Shown: piece after piece, positions 7,885 through 15,048 of the stretch
Layout: each line of letters opens with the position of its first letter
How positions within the stretch are numbered: position 1 is the stretch's first letter
Assembly: GCA_900549975.1 (NCBI GenBank)
Contig: URQK01000029.1
Coordinates: 1-17,115 of the forward strand
Source of the DNA: an uncultured Mollicutes bacterium
GTDB taxonomy: Bacteria; Bacillota_I; Bacilli_A; RFN20; CAG-826
Direction of reading: 5' to 3'
DNA length: 17,115 bases
Position numbers and translations under genes: made by a program
Notes under the pieces: model-generated
Told to the model about the DNA's origin: nothing
The model's input: the letters and a program-made list of their open reading frames with translations, nothing else
Databases searched by the model: none

Positions 7885-8970
7885 ATGAAAGGTATTAAAC
7901 GATTATTTATAGGGACAATGTGTCTATCTTTACTAGCAGGTTGTTCTTTCTTTAAGGATAGTACGCAAACGCATATTATTAAGTCTATTGATACAGAATT
8001 GGTAAAAGAAGATGGTTCTACAAAAATAACTATTACTTATACGGATGAAGATACTGACCCAGTAATATTTTATATTCCTAAAGGAGATAAAGGAGAAAGT
8101 GGTGTTGGCATAAAAAATATTACTTATAGTAGTGATGAATCGACAACTCAAGTGTCAATTTCTTATACTGATGATACTCTAGAAAATACGATAGTGGAAA
8201 TACCAAATGGCGTGTCAGTTACGGGAATTACTAAAAATGTGGACGAAAATGGAAATACTACTTTGGTATTCAATTATTCTAATGGAACGATTTCAGAAGC
8301 TATTGATATTCCTAAAGGGGAAAAAGGTGATACCGGTGTTGGTATTAGCAATATTACCACTATTACGAACTCGGATAATTCCATTTCAATTACCTTGAAA
8401 ATGTCTGATGATAATGAATATTATGTGACAATTCCAGCACCAAAAAATGGCGAGAATGGAGTGGGTATATCTTCTATGGTAGCAAGCGAAACATCATCTA
8501 AATATGTTATTCGCGTAACTTATACAAATGGAAAGGTACAAGATCTTGAATTCTCAAGACCTAAAGATCCAAATAATTGGACTACAGGAAGCGAAGCACC
8601 ATCAAATACTATGGGAGCAAATGGAGATTTCTATTTTGATATATATCACAAGAATATTTATCTTAAAGAAAATGGCAGATGGTCACTTATAGTATCTTTA
8701 ACTAGTGATGATATAAAATATACTGTAAGATTCGATTTGAATGATGACGGAGATGCTGTAATGCCAACTGGTGCACTTATGGAATATCATATCACTAGAG
8801 GAATGTACTTTGATGCCGAAGGATATTCTTTACCAATACCTATAAGACCAGGGTACGATTTTATGGGTTGGTATCGTAGTAAAGTAGTTACACCAGTTAA
8901 TGGTGCGTTTACCGATATTACACCGGTCTTTAATGACTTGATATTATTTGCTAATTGGAAAGCAAAATAA
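7885..8970 (+). CDS. Repeat-containing lipoprotein with collagen-like turns and InlB/Flg_new-type repeat
   Basis: This 361-residue lipoprotein has the lipobox LLAGC with the lipidated cysteine at residue 20. Residues ~32-227 are about five imperfect repeats of ~40 residues. Each has two or three beta strands and then a loop, which in most copies is a short Gly-rich turn such as GDKGESGVG, GEKGDTGVG or NGENGVG. Residues ~232-272 (TGSEAPSNTMGANGDFYFD...NGRWSLI) match a module often found next to collagen-like or phage-tail repeats. Residues ~279-359 form a Listeria-Bacteroides (InlB B-repeat, Flg_new) module ending in GYDFMGWY and LILFANW. AAAGGGGA at 7871-7878 supports the ATG at 7885, and the gene lies 2 nt after the beta-helix gene. 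It is expected on the outer face of the membrane, as a spacer or adhesin-like surface protein; no enzyme signature is visible. Confidence 0.87.
   Translation: MKGIKRLFIGTMCLSLLAGCSFFKDSTQTHIIKSIDTELVKEDGSTKITITYTDEDTDPVIFYIPKGDKGESGVGIKNITYSSDESTTQVSISYTDDTLENTIVEIPNGVSVTGITKNVDENGNTTLVFNYSNGTISEAIDIPKGEKGDTGVGISNITTITNSDNSISITLKMSDDNEYYVTIPAPKNGENGVGISSMVASETSSKYVIRVTYTNGKVQDLEFSRPKDPNNWTTGSEAPSNTMGANGDFYFDIYHKNIYLKENGRWSLIVSLTSDDIKYTVRFDLNDDGDAVMPTGALMEYHITRGMYFDAEGYSLPIPIRPGYDFMGWYRSKVVTPVNGAFTDITPVFNDLILFANWKAK
7978..8565 (+). repeat. About five ~40-residue tandem protein repeats
   Basis: In-gene repeat units start near residues 32, 76, 115, 154 and 195 of the lipoprotein. They share the start I[KST][SKN], a central S.[IV].[IV].Y stretch and, in most copies, an IP-x-G or G-x-x-G end. 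DNA identity between copies is low, so this is an old protein-level duplication rather than a recent array. Confidence 0.7.
8719..8961 (+). other. InlB B-repeat / Flg_new-type module (lipoprotein)
   Basis: The codons for residues ~279-359 encode a VRFDLN strand, an RPGYDFMGWY core and a terminal LILFANW. These are the hallmarks of the ~75-residue Listeria-Bacteroides repeat, an extracellular beta-grasp module. Confidence 0.75.
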
Positions 8971-8997
8971 AATTGATGTATTAGATTATTACTTATG

Positions 8998-9005
8998 AAA
9001 GGAGG
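8998..9005 (+). promoter_or_regulatory. Strong ribosome binding site before the first SW-motif protein
   Basis: AAAGGAGG lies 9 nt before the ATG at 9015. It falls in the 44-nt gap 8971-9014, the widest spacing in the operon. I see no convincing promoter or terminator in this gap. Confidence 0.75.
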
Positions 9006-9014
9006 CAGATTAAT

Positions 9015-10448
9015 ATGAAACAAAGTTCTTTTAAGATAACAAGTGTTTTATCAATGATTGCTTTATTTTCAGTTGGTTTTGCCTCTTGGTATATTGATGG
9101 AAATATTGAAACTAATACTAAAATAAGTGGGACAATAGAAACAGGAGATGTTGAAATATCCGATAATACTTCTTATTATGATTTAAAATTAACGAAAGTA
9201 ATACAAAAAGATAGTTTAGAAAAAAATGCCAAAGATCAAGTGAATAATTCAGATAGCATTGAAATTTTCGACGCAGATTTTAAATGGAGCAATAAGAAAA
9301 ATAGTAATTATTCATCAGCATTAACGACATATTTTGATATCTTTGATTCTAATAATCCTATTGGAGATACGTCGCCTAGAATAATTAGTTTAGATACAGG
9401 TGATACCATAAGTCTACCTATGCATATGTTAGATGCAGAGAATAGTACTATAAGGTCATCAATGTATTATTCCAATAGTTATCATATAATCGATGGGAAT
9501 ATCACTGATGATGAAAAAAATAGTTTGAAAAATTTAGACGCTTCTAGTCTTTATGACTCTAGTGATGAAAAAAAGGCTCAAACAGATAGTGCCACTATTG
9601 AGACAAAAACAAATGTTGATATAGGCAACGATAATTTTAGGTTAGATATTCGTAGACTTGTTAAAGATAGTAAATATTATTATTATCGCTTTTATTTATT
9701 TTATTATACTAGCAAAACACCACGACAAATTGAAAAATCAGTTTCTACGCAAATTTCTGCATTTTCAAGTGCTTTGACTAATTCTAGTTGGCCAAGTTTA
9801 AATAGTAAAGGAAGTGCGACAATTAAAACCACGGATAAAAAAATATCAACAGTGCAAATTATTTTTGATTATACTGATAATAGCAAAAATTCAAAAACGC
9901 TAACAACGTCATTTTCTTCCGCTTGTTATACAAATACATCAGAATATTACTCCAAAACCATTGATAATACATTATCAAATTATAATATATATAAGCCAAT
10001 TAATGAACAAATGCCTTTTTACTCTTATGCAACTGTTACTTCGTCTACAAGCACTGATTTGACTTGGGCGATTAACATTAGATATTTCCGCGAGGAGGAA
10101 AAAAATATGGCTACCGCTAGTGCAAGCAATATAAAAACGCCGGTTGGATATGATTTTTTAAATGCCTCTTGGCGCTTAGTTAAGCAAATTCAACCTCCAC
10201 AAGTTGTGGCACAATTTGTTAATAGTAATGATAGTAAAGATGTAATCGAAAGAACATTTAACTTATATACAGGGGTAAGAACAAAAAGTTATTTCTATAA
10301 AGAATTAAATTTAATTAATCGTAATGAAATGGTTTTTGTTTATATAATTAGACTTAGACCCAAAGCAAATTATGTTAATAATGCTAAAGAAATTATTAAT
10401 TCATTTAATTATTCTATAAATTACACTATAGAAACGAAGGTGATATAA
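9015..10448 (+). CDS. Secreted protein with SipW-like GFASW signal peptide
   Basis: This 477-residue protein is not a family I recognise. The signal peptide is ~29 residues long: a basic start, a hydrophobic core and the ending SVGFASWYI. This resembles signal peptides called SipW-dependent in TasA/camelysin-like proteins and common in low-GC gut Bacillota. Just after it come paired strands (TKISGTIETGDVEISD), as in TasA-like beta-sandwich starts. The rest is Ser/Thr/Asn/Tyr-rich and beta-rich, with a tyrosine run near residues 218-230 (YYYYRFYLFYY). It lacks cysteine pairs, an LPXTG motif and any enzyme signature. A match to the anti-Shine-Dalgarno sequence followed by an in-frame ATG lies inside the gene at 10093-10109. 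The stop abuts the next ATG with no spacer, so the two genes are probably translated together. A structural surface or matrix protein is a reasonable guess. Confidence 0.75.
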   Translation: MKQSSFKITSVLSMIALFSVGFASWYIDGNIETNTKISGTIETGDVEISDNTSYYDLKLTKVIQKDSLEKNAKDQVNNSDSIEIFDADFKWSNKKNSNYSSALTTYFDIFDSNNPIGDTSPRIISLDTGDTISLPMHMLDAENSTIRSSMYYSNSYHIIDGNITDDEKNSLKNLDASSLYDSSDEKKAQTDSATIETKTNVDIGNDNFRLDIRRLVKDSKYYYYRFYLFYYTSKTPRQIEKSVSTQISAFSSALTNSSWPSLNSKGSATIKTTDKKISTVQIIFDYTDNSKNSKTLTTSFSSACYTNTSEYYSKTIDNTLSNYNIYKPINEQMPFYSYATVTSSTSTDLTWAINIRYFREEEKNMATASASNIKTPVGYDFLNASWRLVKQIQPPQVVAQFVNSNDSKDVIERTFNLYTGVRTKSYFYKELNLINRNEMVFVYIIRLRPKANYVNNAKEIINSFNYSINYTIETKVI

Positions 10449-12767
10449 ATGAAAAGAAAAGTTATTTTTTTGCTACTTGTTTTGTTTTCAGCTTCGATTG
10501 CCATTGGAGAATCTTCATTTAATATATTCGATGATAAAGTTATTAATGGTGATAAAATGGATAATAGCAATGGTACAAATGTTGTAACTTTTGATTATAA
10601 TGATGGTGGATTTACCAATGATTATTATTACTGTTTTTCATCTTCTAAAACAAAAATTAATGCAAATGATATTCCTAAACCAAATGTTGATGAATCTAAG
10701 CATAAATTTATTGGATGGTTTTTAGAAAAAGACACATTGAATAATAATTTGAACTCATATAAAGTTGATTTTAGCAATCATGAGTTTAAAGATGGTGATG
10801 TAGTTTATGCTAAATATGCTAGTGTGGAAACTACTTATGATAATATACAAAGCGATATTAATATTTTGCCTTCGTCAACAAAAAATCCACACTATATTTC
10901 TTCGTCTAGTTATAGTAATACATTGAATTTAAGTAAAAAAATTAATTTGTGCTTTGCCGATAGTGATGGTTATTATGACGAGAATAAATGTGCCGAGACA
11001 TCAAATACGGAATCAAATAAAATTAGATTAGTTAGTAATGCCAAAGTCTATGCTGTTTTAGACACAGATTTAGTTATTCAAAATGGTGGCGTTTTACAAA
11101 TTAATGCAGTATTAGGATACAAATCAAAAACCAATGGTTTTAATCAACTGATTTCCACTGATGAATATACAGCCTTGGACTTAAATGGTTATACAATTAA
11201 AATCGAAAATGGTGGGCAATTAAATGGCTATGGTATAATTTTTAATTCAAAAAGCACTGGCGGAATAGTAGTGGAAAGTGGCGGTCAACTTACTACACCA
11301 TATTGTATTGGTGACTTTAAAGGAGGCGGCTACTTAACAACATCTTATCATGATGGAATAATGTCATTTGGAAGTTTTGCTTGTCCATATCTATCATGTG
11401 AAACATTATTTAAATCTGGTGCAAGGCTAATAGGATGTACATCACTAAATGCTAGTGATGTAAAATATACAACAAATGTTCCTCTTATTGGAGAAAATGA
11501 AGGGGCATTGATTCAGTTAAAAGATGGATATATTATTCATAGGTCTACGGACTATTGTGGTCTCACTAAGAATAGGACACTATATTCTTTAAATAGTTGG
11601 ACAATGGATGATCTTTTTTCGCCTCAATCTTATCGTGAACAATTGATATTTACCAATAATGTTAATAACTTACTAGATTCTATTACTAATAAGGGATTTG
11701 AAGCAAAAAATAAAGCAAATGTTATTTTTAATTCTCTAGAGTTGAGTATTAAAATGGGCATCCGTAGCGTTATAGTTAGTATGAAATATGGTGATTTTCC
11801 TATACCATCGTTTTTTGATATTAAACTATATAATACTACTTTTTCATTTAAAGTAAGTTTGGTAGCAATGCCATCATCTACAATATATATTGATGAAAAC
11901 AGCATTATTAGTATGGGGAATGATTCTAATTTTATTTATGCTAGATTATCTGTTATAGATGAGTATCCATTTGATTATTATTATCTTAATTCAAGTGGCA
12001 ACACTAAATATTTAGCTAATAGTTGGATGCAAAATGTTGTAACCTATCAATCCAAAAAAGCAAATATCGTGATGAATGGTAAATTTGAAATTGATACTAG
12101 TAATGTTGATATGAATAATTCTTATTCTTATTATACAATAGGCGGATATATTGATTGTTCAGCAAAAGCTATTAATTCTTTAATTGCTAAACAAGATTAT
12201 ATAAAACTAGAAACAAGATTTTATTATCCAATATGGATGACTCCTAAAAGTGGGGATTACTCACATGGGGCAGGTAGATATTACACTAAGCCACTTATTT
12301 CAAATGGTAATGTGTATATACAACTTAATGATAACAATATTATCAAAAAAGGATATATTTATGATGATGATTCATCATTATATGTAATTGAAAATAAAAT
12401 ATATTTTTATAGTTTTTTTAACAAACAATTTCAAACAAATATAAGAAATAAAACTTCTTTAATGAGCGAAAAGCCAGCAACAAAGTCTGATATTAAAAGA
12501 AGACTTGATAATACTGATGGTGCATTTGTTGAGTGTTCATTATCTGATATGGATAAAATAATAAAACCAGTAAATGATTCAAATTATTATGCTTTCGTTT
12601 GTGGAGCTTACATATCACTTGGTAACGAAATTACCAAAAAAAATGATAAAATTGCTATTGCATCAAGTGAAGATAATAAGTTTTCTTTGACAGGTTTTGA
12701 TAATTACAAATGTGCTTCTTATATTATCAAAGACTTGTATTATGATAGGTGGGTGTTCACTATATGA
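10449..12767 (+). CDS. Large secreted protein with InlB/Flg_new-type repeat and beta-helix-like core
   Basis: This 772-residue exported protein has a signal peptide of about 20 residues ending IAIGESSFNIF, a degenerate form of the G-x-[AS]-S-[WF]-x-I ending seen in both neighbours. Residues ~45-124 form an InlB B-repeat/Flg_new-type module (VVTFDYNDGG, KHKFIGWF, GDVVYAKY). Residues ~200-300 have stacked turns of the form VIQNGGVLQI, IKIENGGQLNG and VVESGGQLTT, suggesting a parallel beta-helix like that of the 5453 gene product. The remainder alternates strands and Asn/Tyr-rich loops; I see no catalytic motif. Translation probably starts from AAGGTGAT at 10437-10444, 4 nt before the ATG that directly follows the upstream stop. 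The last codon overlaps the next gene as ATGA. A secreted or surface structural role is inferred from the modules. Confidence 0.75.
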   Translation: MKRKVIFLLLVLFSASIAIGESSFNIFDDKVINGDKMDNSNGTNVVTFDYNDGGFTNDYYYCFSSSKTKINANDIPKPNVDESKHKFIGWFLEKDTLNNNLNSYKVDFSNHEFKDGDVVYAKYASVETTYDNIQSDINILPSSTKNPHYISSSSYSNTLNLSKKINLCFADSDGYYDENKCAETSNTESNKIRLVSNAKVYAVLDTDLVIQNGGVLQINAVLGYKSKTNGFNQLISTDEYTALDLNGYTIKIENGGQLNGYGIIFNSKSTGGIVVESGGQLTTPYCIGDFKGGGYLTTSYHDGIMSFGSFACPYLSCETLFKSGARLIGCTSLNASDVKYTTNVPLIGENEGALIQLKDGYIIHRSTDYCGLTKNRTLYSLNSWTMDDLFSPQSYREQLIFTNNVNNLLDSITNKGFEAKNKANVIFNSLELSIKMGIRSVIVSMKYGDFPIPSFFDIKLYNTTFSFKVSLVAMPSSTIYIDENSIISMGNDSNFIYARLSVIDEYPFDYYYLNSSGNTKYLANSWMQNVVTYQSKKANIVMNGKFEIDTSNVDMNNSYSYYTIGGYIDCSAKAINSLIAKQDYIKLETRFYYPIWMTPKSGDYSHGAGRYYTKPLISNGNVYIQLNDNNIIKKGYIYDDDSSLYVIENKIYFYSFFNKQFQTNIRNKTSLMSEKPATKSDIKRRLDNTDGAFVECSLSDMDKIIKPVNDSNYYAFVCGAYISLGNEITKKNDKIAIASSEDNKFSLTGFDNYKCASYIIKDLYYDRWVFTI
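10582..10820 (+). other. InlB B-repeat / Flg_new-type module (772-residue protein)
   Basis: Residues ~45-124 carry the VTFDYNDGG strand, the KFIGWF core and a closing VYAKY. This is the same extracellular module as in the lipoprotein, with a longer insertion. Confidence 0.6.
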
Positions 12768-14299
12768 TAAAACGAAGTAAAAGACTATCACATAAGATAT
12801 TAGCAGTGGTAGTGGCGACATTATGTATAGTAAGCGCTATTTCACTTGGATTTTCATCTTGGAGTATTACTTACCCTGATTCTATACAAGCAAATTTGCA
12901 ATTAGTTGTTAATGATGTAACTGGAAAATTTGTACAGTTTAAAGATGTTAGTTTATCGAATAAAACGATTAGATTTGATGCAAGCGACGATAAAAAAGGT
13001 AATGTAACCATAGGTAATGATGAAAAAACAGAACAACTCAGTTGTGAAATTGTTGGTACTTTAGGAAAATATTCAACATTTAAAGAAATAAATGTTTCTA
13101 TTAGTGCTGATTCACATTATGAGCAAGAATGGAAACAATTATACCAAAAAGGTTATTTTGAAATTCCTAAATTTATTAGCCTTAGCCGTTACTCCGATAT
13201 AGAAGATAATGGTGAAAGCGTCACTACATTCTGGACTACTGCTTATGATTCTAAGACTGACGAAAGATCTTTTTGCATTCGAAGTACTTTTTCATGGGGA
13301 CAATTTTTTAATTACAAAAATCCTTGTGATTTTTTTGATAGTAATGATAATAATGGTATAAAAAAAGGAAATGAATATAGCTTCCAAGAGAAGAAAGCAA
13401 TTTTAAATGAATTGAAATTATTGGATGGAAGCAAATTTGTGGTTACATTATCTTCTAAACCATTTAAATACGAGACATATGTTACATATGATAAGAATGG
13501 AGATCTTACTAAAATAAAGTTGTTAGATAATATTATCGATGATGGTATATTACATTTTCCAGATGTACCTGCGGATACTGATTCACCGATAGGTGGTACT
13601 TTTAATGGATGGAAGTTATCTAACGGAAAAGAAGTAAGCACCACCACATATGAAGCTAATTCGACCACTAATATCGATTTGGACTTTTTTAATGATACAA
13701 ATAAAATTTATATAATTGCTACTTGGCGATATGATATAGATATTCCTGCTACTAAAATGACTGTTGAATTATTAGATAGTGCTGGAGCGGTTGTCGCTAC
13801 CGCAGACACAGAAAACAACACTCTTGTTAATTATAGTTTAGGAAGTGACGAAGGTACGTTAACTATTAGGGCTAGTTTTACACCTCACAATGCATCAAAG
13901 CAAGAAATTAATGTTGAGCAAAAAGATACTCATGATGGTCTTATAGTAACTATAAAAGAGTTAAATATTGAATTGAAAAATAATAAGGATGCAGATATAA
14001 CAACAACAATTATAGTTAATTCGGCTAGTAATGATAGGTTAAAAGTTGAATTTAGTATTACTGTTAAAGAAAAATCATGCATATTACCAACAACTAGAAT
14101 TTTAATGTCGGATGGAACTTATAAATCGGCAAAAGACATAGTTGCTAATGATAAAATTCTTGTTATGAATCACGAAACCGGTAATCTAGAATCTGCTCCT
14201 ATTTTTTACAACTTCCATTATGAAAAAAAGTTAAATGTTATCACTTCTTTACGATTTAGCAACGATATAGTATATATCTGGAAATCATGGGTTCTTTGA
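12764..14299 (+). CDS. Secreted Hint-domain protein, 5' part up to the frameshift
   Basis: The ATG at 12764 overlaps the upstream stop as ATGA and has AGGTG at 12747-12751. It is preferred to the in-frame GTG at 12749, which would overlap more and precede the natural basic start of the signal peptide. The 511-residue product has a signal peptide ending SLGFSSWSI (about residue 35), a ~200-residue beta-rich region (FSWGQFF near 176-182, NPCDFF near 186-191) and an InlB/Flg_new-like module at ~236-322 (TFNGWKL...IYIIATW). A bacterial Ig-like stretch (~330-435) follows. From Cys439 it enters a Hint (intein/hedgehog) domain: CILPTTRILMSDG then NDKILVMNHETG. The frame then runs out of register after SNDIVY and stops at TGA 14297-14299. 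The missing half lies in the +1 frame (14271-14750). The protein is extracellular; the Hint domain suggests self-cleavage or ester formation at Cys439. Confidence 0.8.
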   Translation: MIKRSKRLSHKILAVVVATLCIVSAISLGFSSWSITYPDSIQANLQLVVNDVTGKFVQFKDVSLSNKTIRFDASDDKKGNVTIGNDEKTEQLSCEIVGTLGKYSTFKEINVSISADSHYEQEWKQLYQKGYFEIPKFISLSRYSDIEDNGESVTTFWTTAYDSKTDERSFCIRSTFSWGQFFNYKNPCDFFDSNDNNGIKKGNEYSFQEKKAILNELKLLDGSKFVVTLSSKPFKYETYVTYDKNGDLTKIKLLDNIIDDGILHFPDVPADTDSPIGGTFNGWKLSNGKEVSTTTYEANSTTNIDLDFFNDTNKIYIIATWRYDIDIPATKMTVELLDSAGAVVATADTENNTLVNYSLGSDEGTLTIRASFTPHNASKQEINVEQKDTHDGLIVTIKELNIELKNNKDADITTTIIVNSASNDRLKVEFSITVKEKSCILPTTRILMSDGTYKSAKDIVANDKILVMNHETGNLESAPIFYNFHYEKKLNVITSLRFSNDIVYIWKSWVL

Positions 14300-14500
14300 T
14301 GTAAATGAAAACAAATATGTATATCTAAATGAGACAAATGCAAAATACTTTATTGGTCATTCATTTATTTCATGTTATGATAAACAACTTTCTAAAACAA
14401 CTCTTTTGAGTGTTAGCGTTAGAGAGGAATGGACTGATCTTTATTGCCCTGTATCTGTCTTCCATTTGAATTATTTTGTTGAAGACTTACTATCTATGCC
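14078..14500 (+). other. Hint (intein/hedgehog-type) domain, split by a frameshift
   Basis: The domain begins with the nucleophile-position Cys (TGC at 14078). It has the SDGTYKSAKDIVANDKILVMN block expected after intein block A. After the frame change it has ISGNHGFF, matching block B (T/S-x-x-H), and then YCPVSVFHLNYFVEDLL, resembling block F. Total length is about 140 residues, normal for a Hint fold. The C-terminal His-Asn needed for protein splicing is not evident. Confidence 0.75.
14271..14277 (+). other. Probable frameshift site in a TA-dinucleotide tract
   Basis: The tract reads TATATAT. Adding one TA unit here would join the two frames as ...SNDIVYISGNHGFFDVN..., which matches a Hint block B without a gap and gives a single 662-residue protein from 12764 to 14750. 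The +1 frame is closed just upstream by TAG at 14268-14270 and the original frame is closed at 14297, so the change must lie between them. Confidence 0.65.
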
Positions 14501-14750
14501 AGGAGGAATTGACGGCTGTTTCAACATATTTGACTATGATGATAATTTAAAATATGATGTTGATGACTACAATGATTCAATCTCAAAGTATGGATTAATG
14601 CAATATGAAGAATGTGAAAAATTTATACCTAGATTTGTTTTTGATTCATTACCAATGAAGTATATGAATGTGGCAATAGGTAAGGGATTACTTACGATGG
14701 AGACATTAAAAGAATATATGGAACATTTTTACTCTATTATGAATGAATAA
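14271..14750 (+). CDS. 3' part of the Hint-domain protein (frame-shifted)
   Basis: This open frame continues the Hint domain and then a distinct C-terminal extension. ISGNHGFFDVNENKY is block B with its histidine. SFISCYDKQLSKTTLLSV follows, then the block F-like VFHLNYFVEDLL. After it comes an acidic tail with NIFDYDDNLKYD, SKYGLMQYEE and KYMNVAIGKGLLT. I recall similar YGL-x-x-YE-x-F and VxIGKGL tails in Hint-ended proteins of gut Bacillota, but cannot confirm this here. It has no start codon near its beginning. A TTG at 14406 could start a 114-residue piece, but that piece would begin in the middle of the domain and has no convincing ribosome binding site. I read it as the detached end of the 12764 gene, not an independent gene. 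It ends with TAA at 14750, the last stop of the operon. Confidence 0.7.
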   Translation, partial: YISGNHGFFDVNENKYVYLNETNAKYFIGHSFISCYDKQLSKTTLLSVSVREEWTDLYCPVSVFHLNYFVEDLLSMPGGIDGCFNIFDYDDNLKYDVDDYNDSISKYGLMQYEECEKFIPRFVFDSLPMKYMNVAIGKGLLTMETLKEYMEHFYSIMNE

Positions 14751-15048
14751 AATGTTAAAATTTATTTATTCTAATGTAAAAATTATTAATTACTAGAAAC
14801 AAAAATAGTTTTATGCGAATAGATGTGGTTGCTAGTTATTACTGTTTATAATTGGAAATTTATTACAATAATTTTTAAACGCTATATTAGTGAAAACACA
14901 AAAATATAGCGTTTTCTTAGAATATAAAGCGCATACAATTGCACTTTTTATGTCTTTTCGTGCCATTTTTAAATACTTTCATTCCACATTCATATATAAA
15001 TAATACTCTATTTGCTACCATTTGAGTAATGAAAGGACTTTGAGTATT
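14751..15048. other. 298-nt AT-rich intergenic region
   Basis: No open frame of useful length and no tRNA or other RNA gene is visible. It contains the inverted repeat at 14877-14914 and a TATAAT at 14847-14852 without a good -35. It separates the long operon from the hydrolase gene. Confidence 0.6.
14877..14914 (+). terminator. Perfect 12-bp inverted repeat, possible weak terminator
   Basis: AAACGCTATATT at 14877-14888 is the exact reverse complement of AATATAGCGTTT at 14903-14914, with a 14-nt A-rich loop. It is followed only by TCTTAG, so the T tract (GTTTTCTT) is short. It lies 127 nt after the operon's last stop. It could be a terminator, part of an attenuator or a protein-binding palindrome. 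Confidence 0.45.

Noticed and set aside
8207..8398. 63-codon frame within the lipoprotein repeats
   Set aside because: It is an alternate frame of the repeat region with no ribosome binding site and no recognisable product.
11630..11905. Minus-strand open frame of 91 codons
   Set aside because: It is antisense to a well-supported secreted protein and has no motif. The other minus-strand frames (432-626, 7933-8151, 8787-9023, 13312-13668, 16316-16510) are shadows for the same reason.
12749..12763. GTG start for the Hint protein
   Set aside because: The ATG at 12764 forms the usual ATGA overlap and begins directly at the basic part of the signal peptide.
14406..14750. Independent 114-residue gene starting at TTG
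   Set aside because: Its frame continues upstream to 14271 with matching Hint blocks, and no ribosome binding site is seen.
14741..14771. 11-bp AT-only stem overlapping the operon's last stop as a terminator
   Set aside because: The stem is almost all A-T with one G-T pair and no T tract follows, so it is too weak to call.
14847..14852. TATAAT as a promoter for the hydrolase gene
   Set aside because: No acceptable -35 lies 16-18 nt upstream and the palindrome sits between it and the gene.
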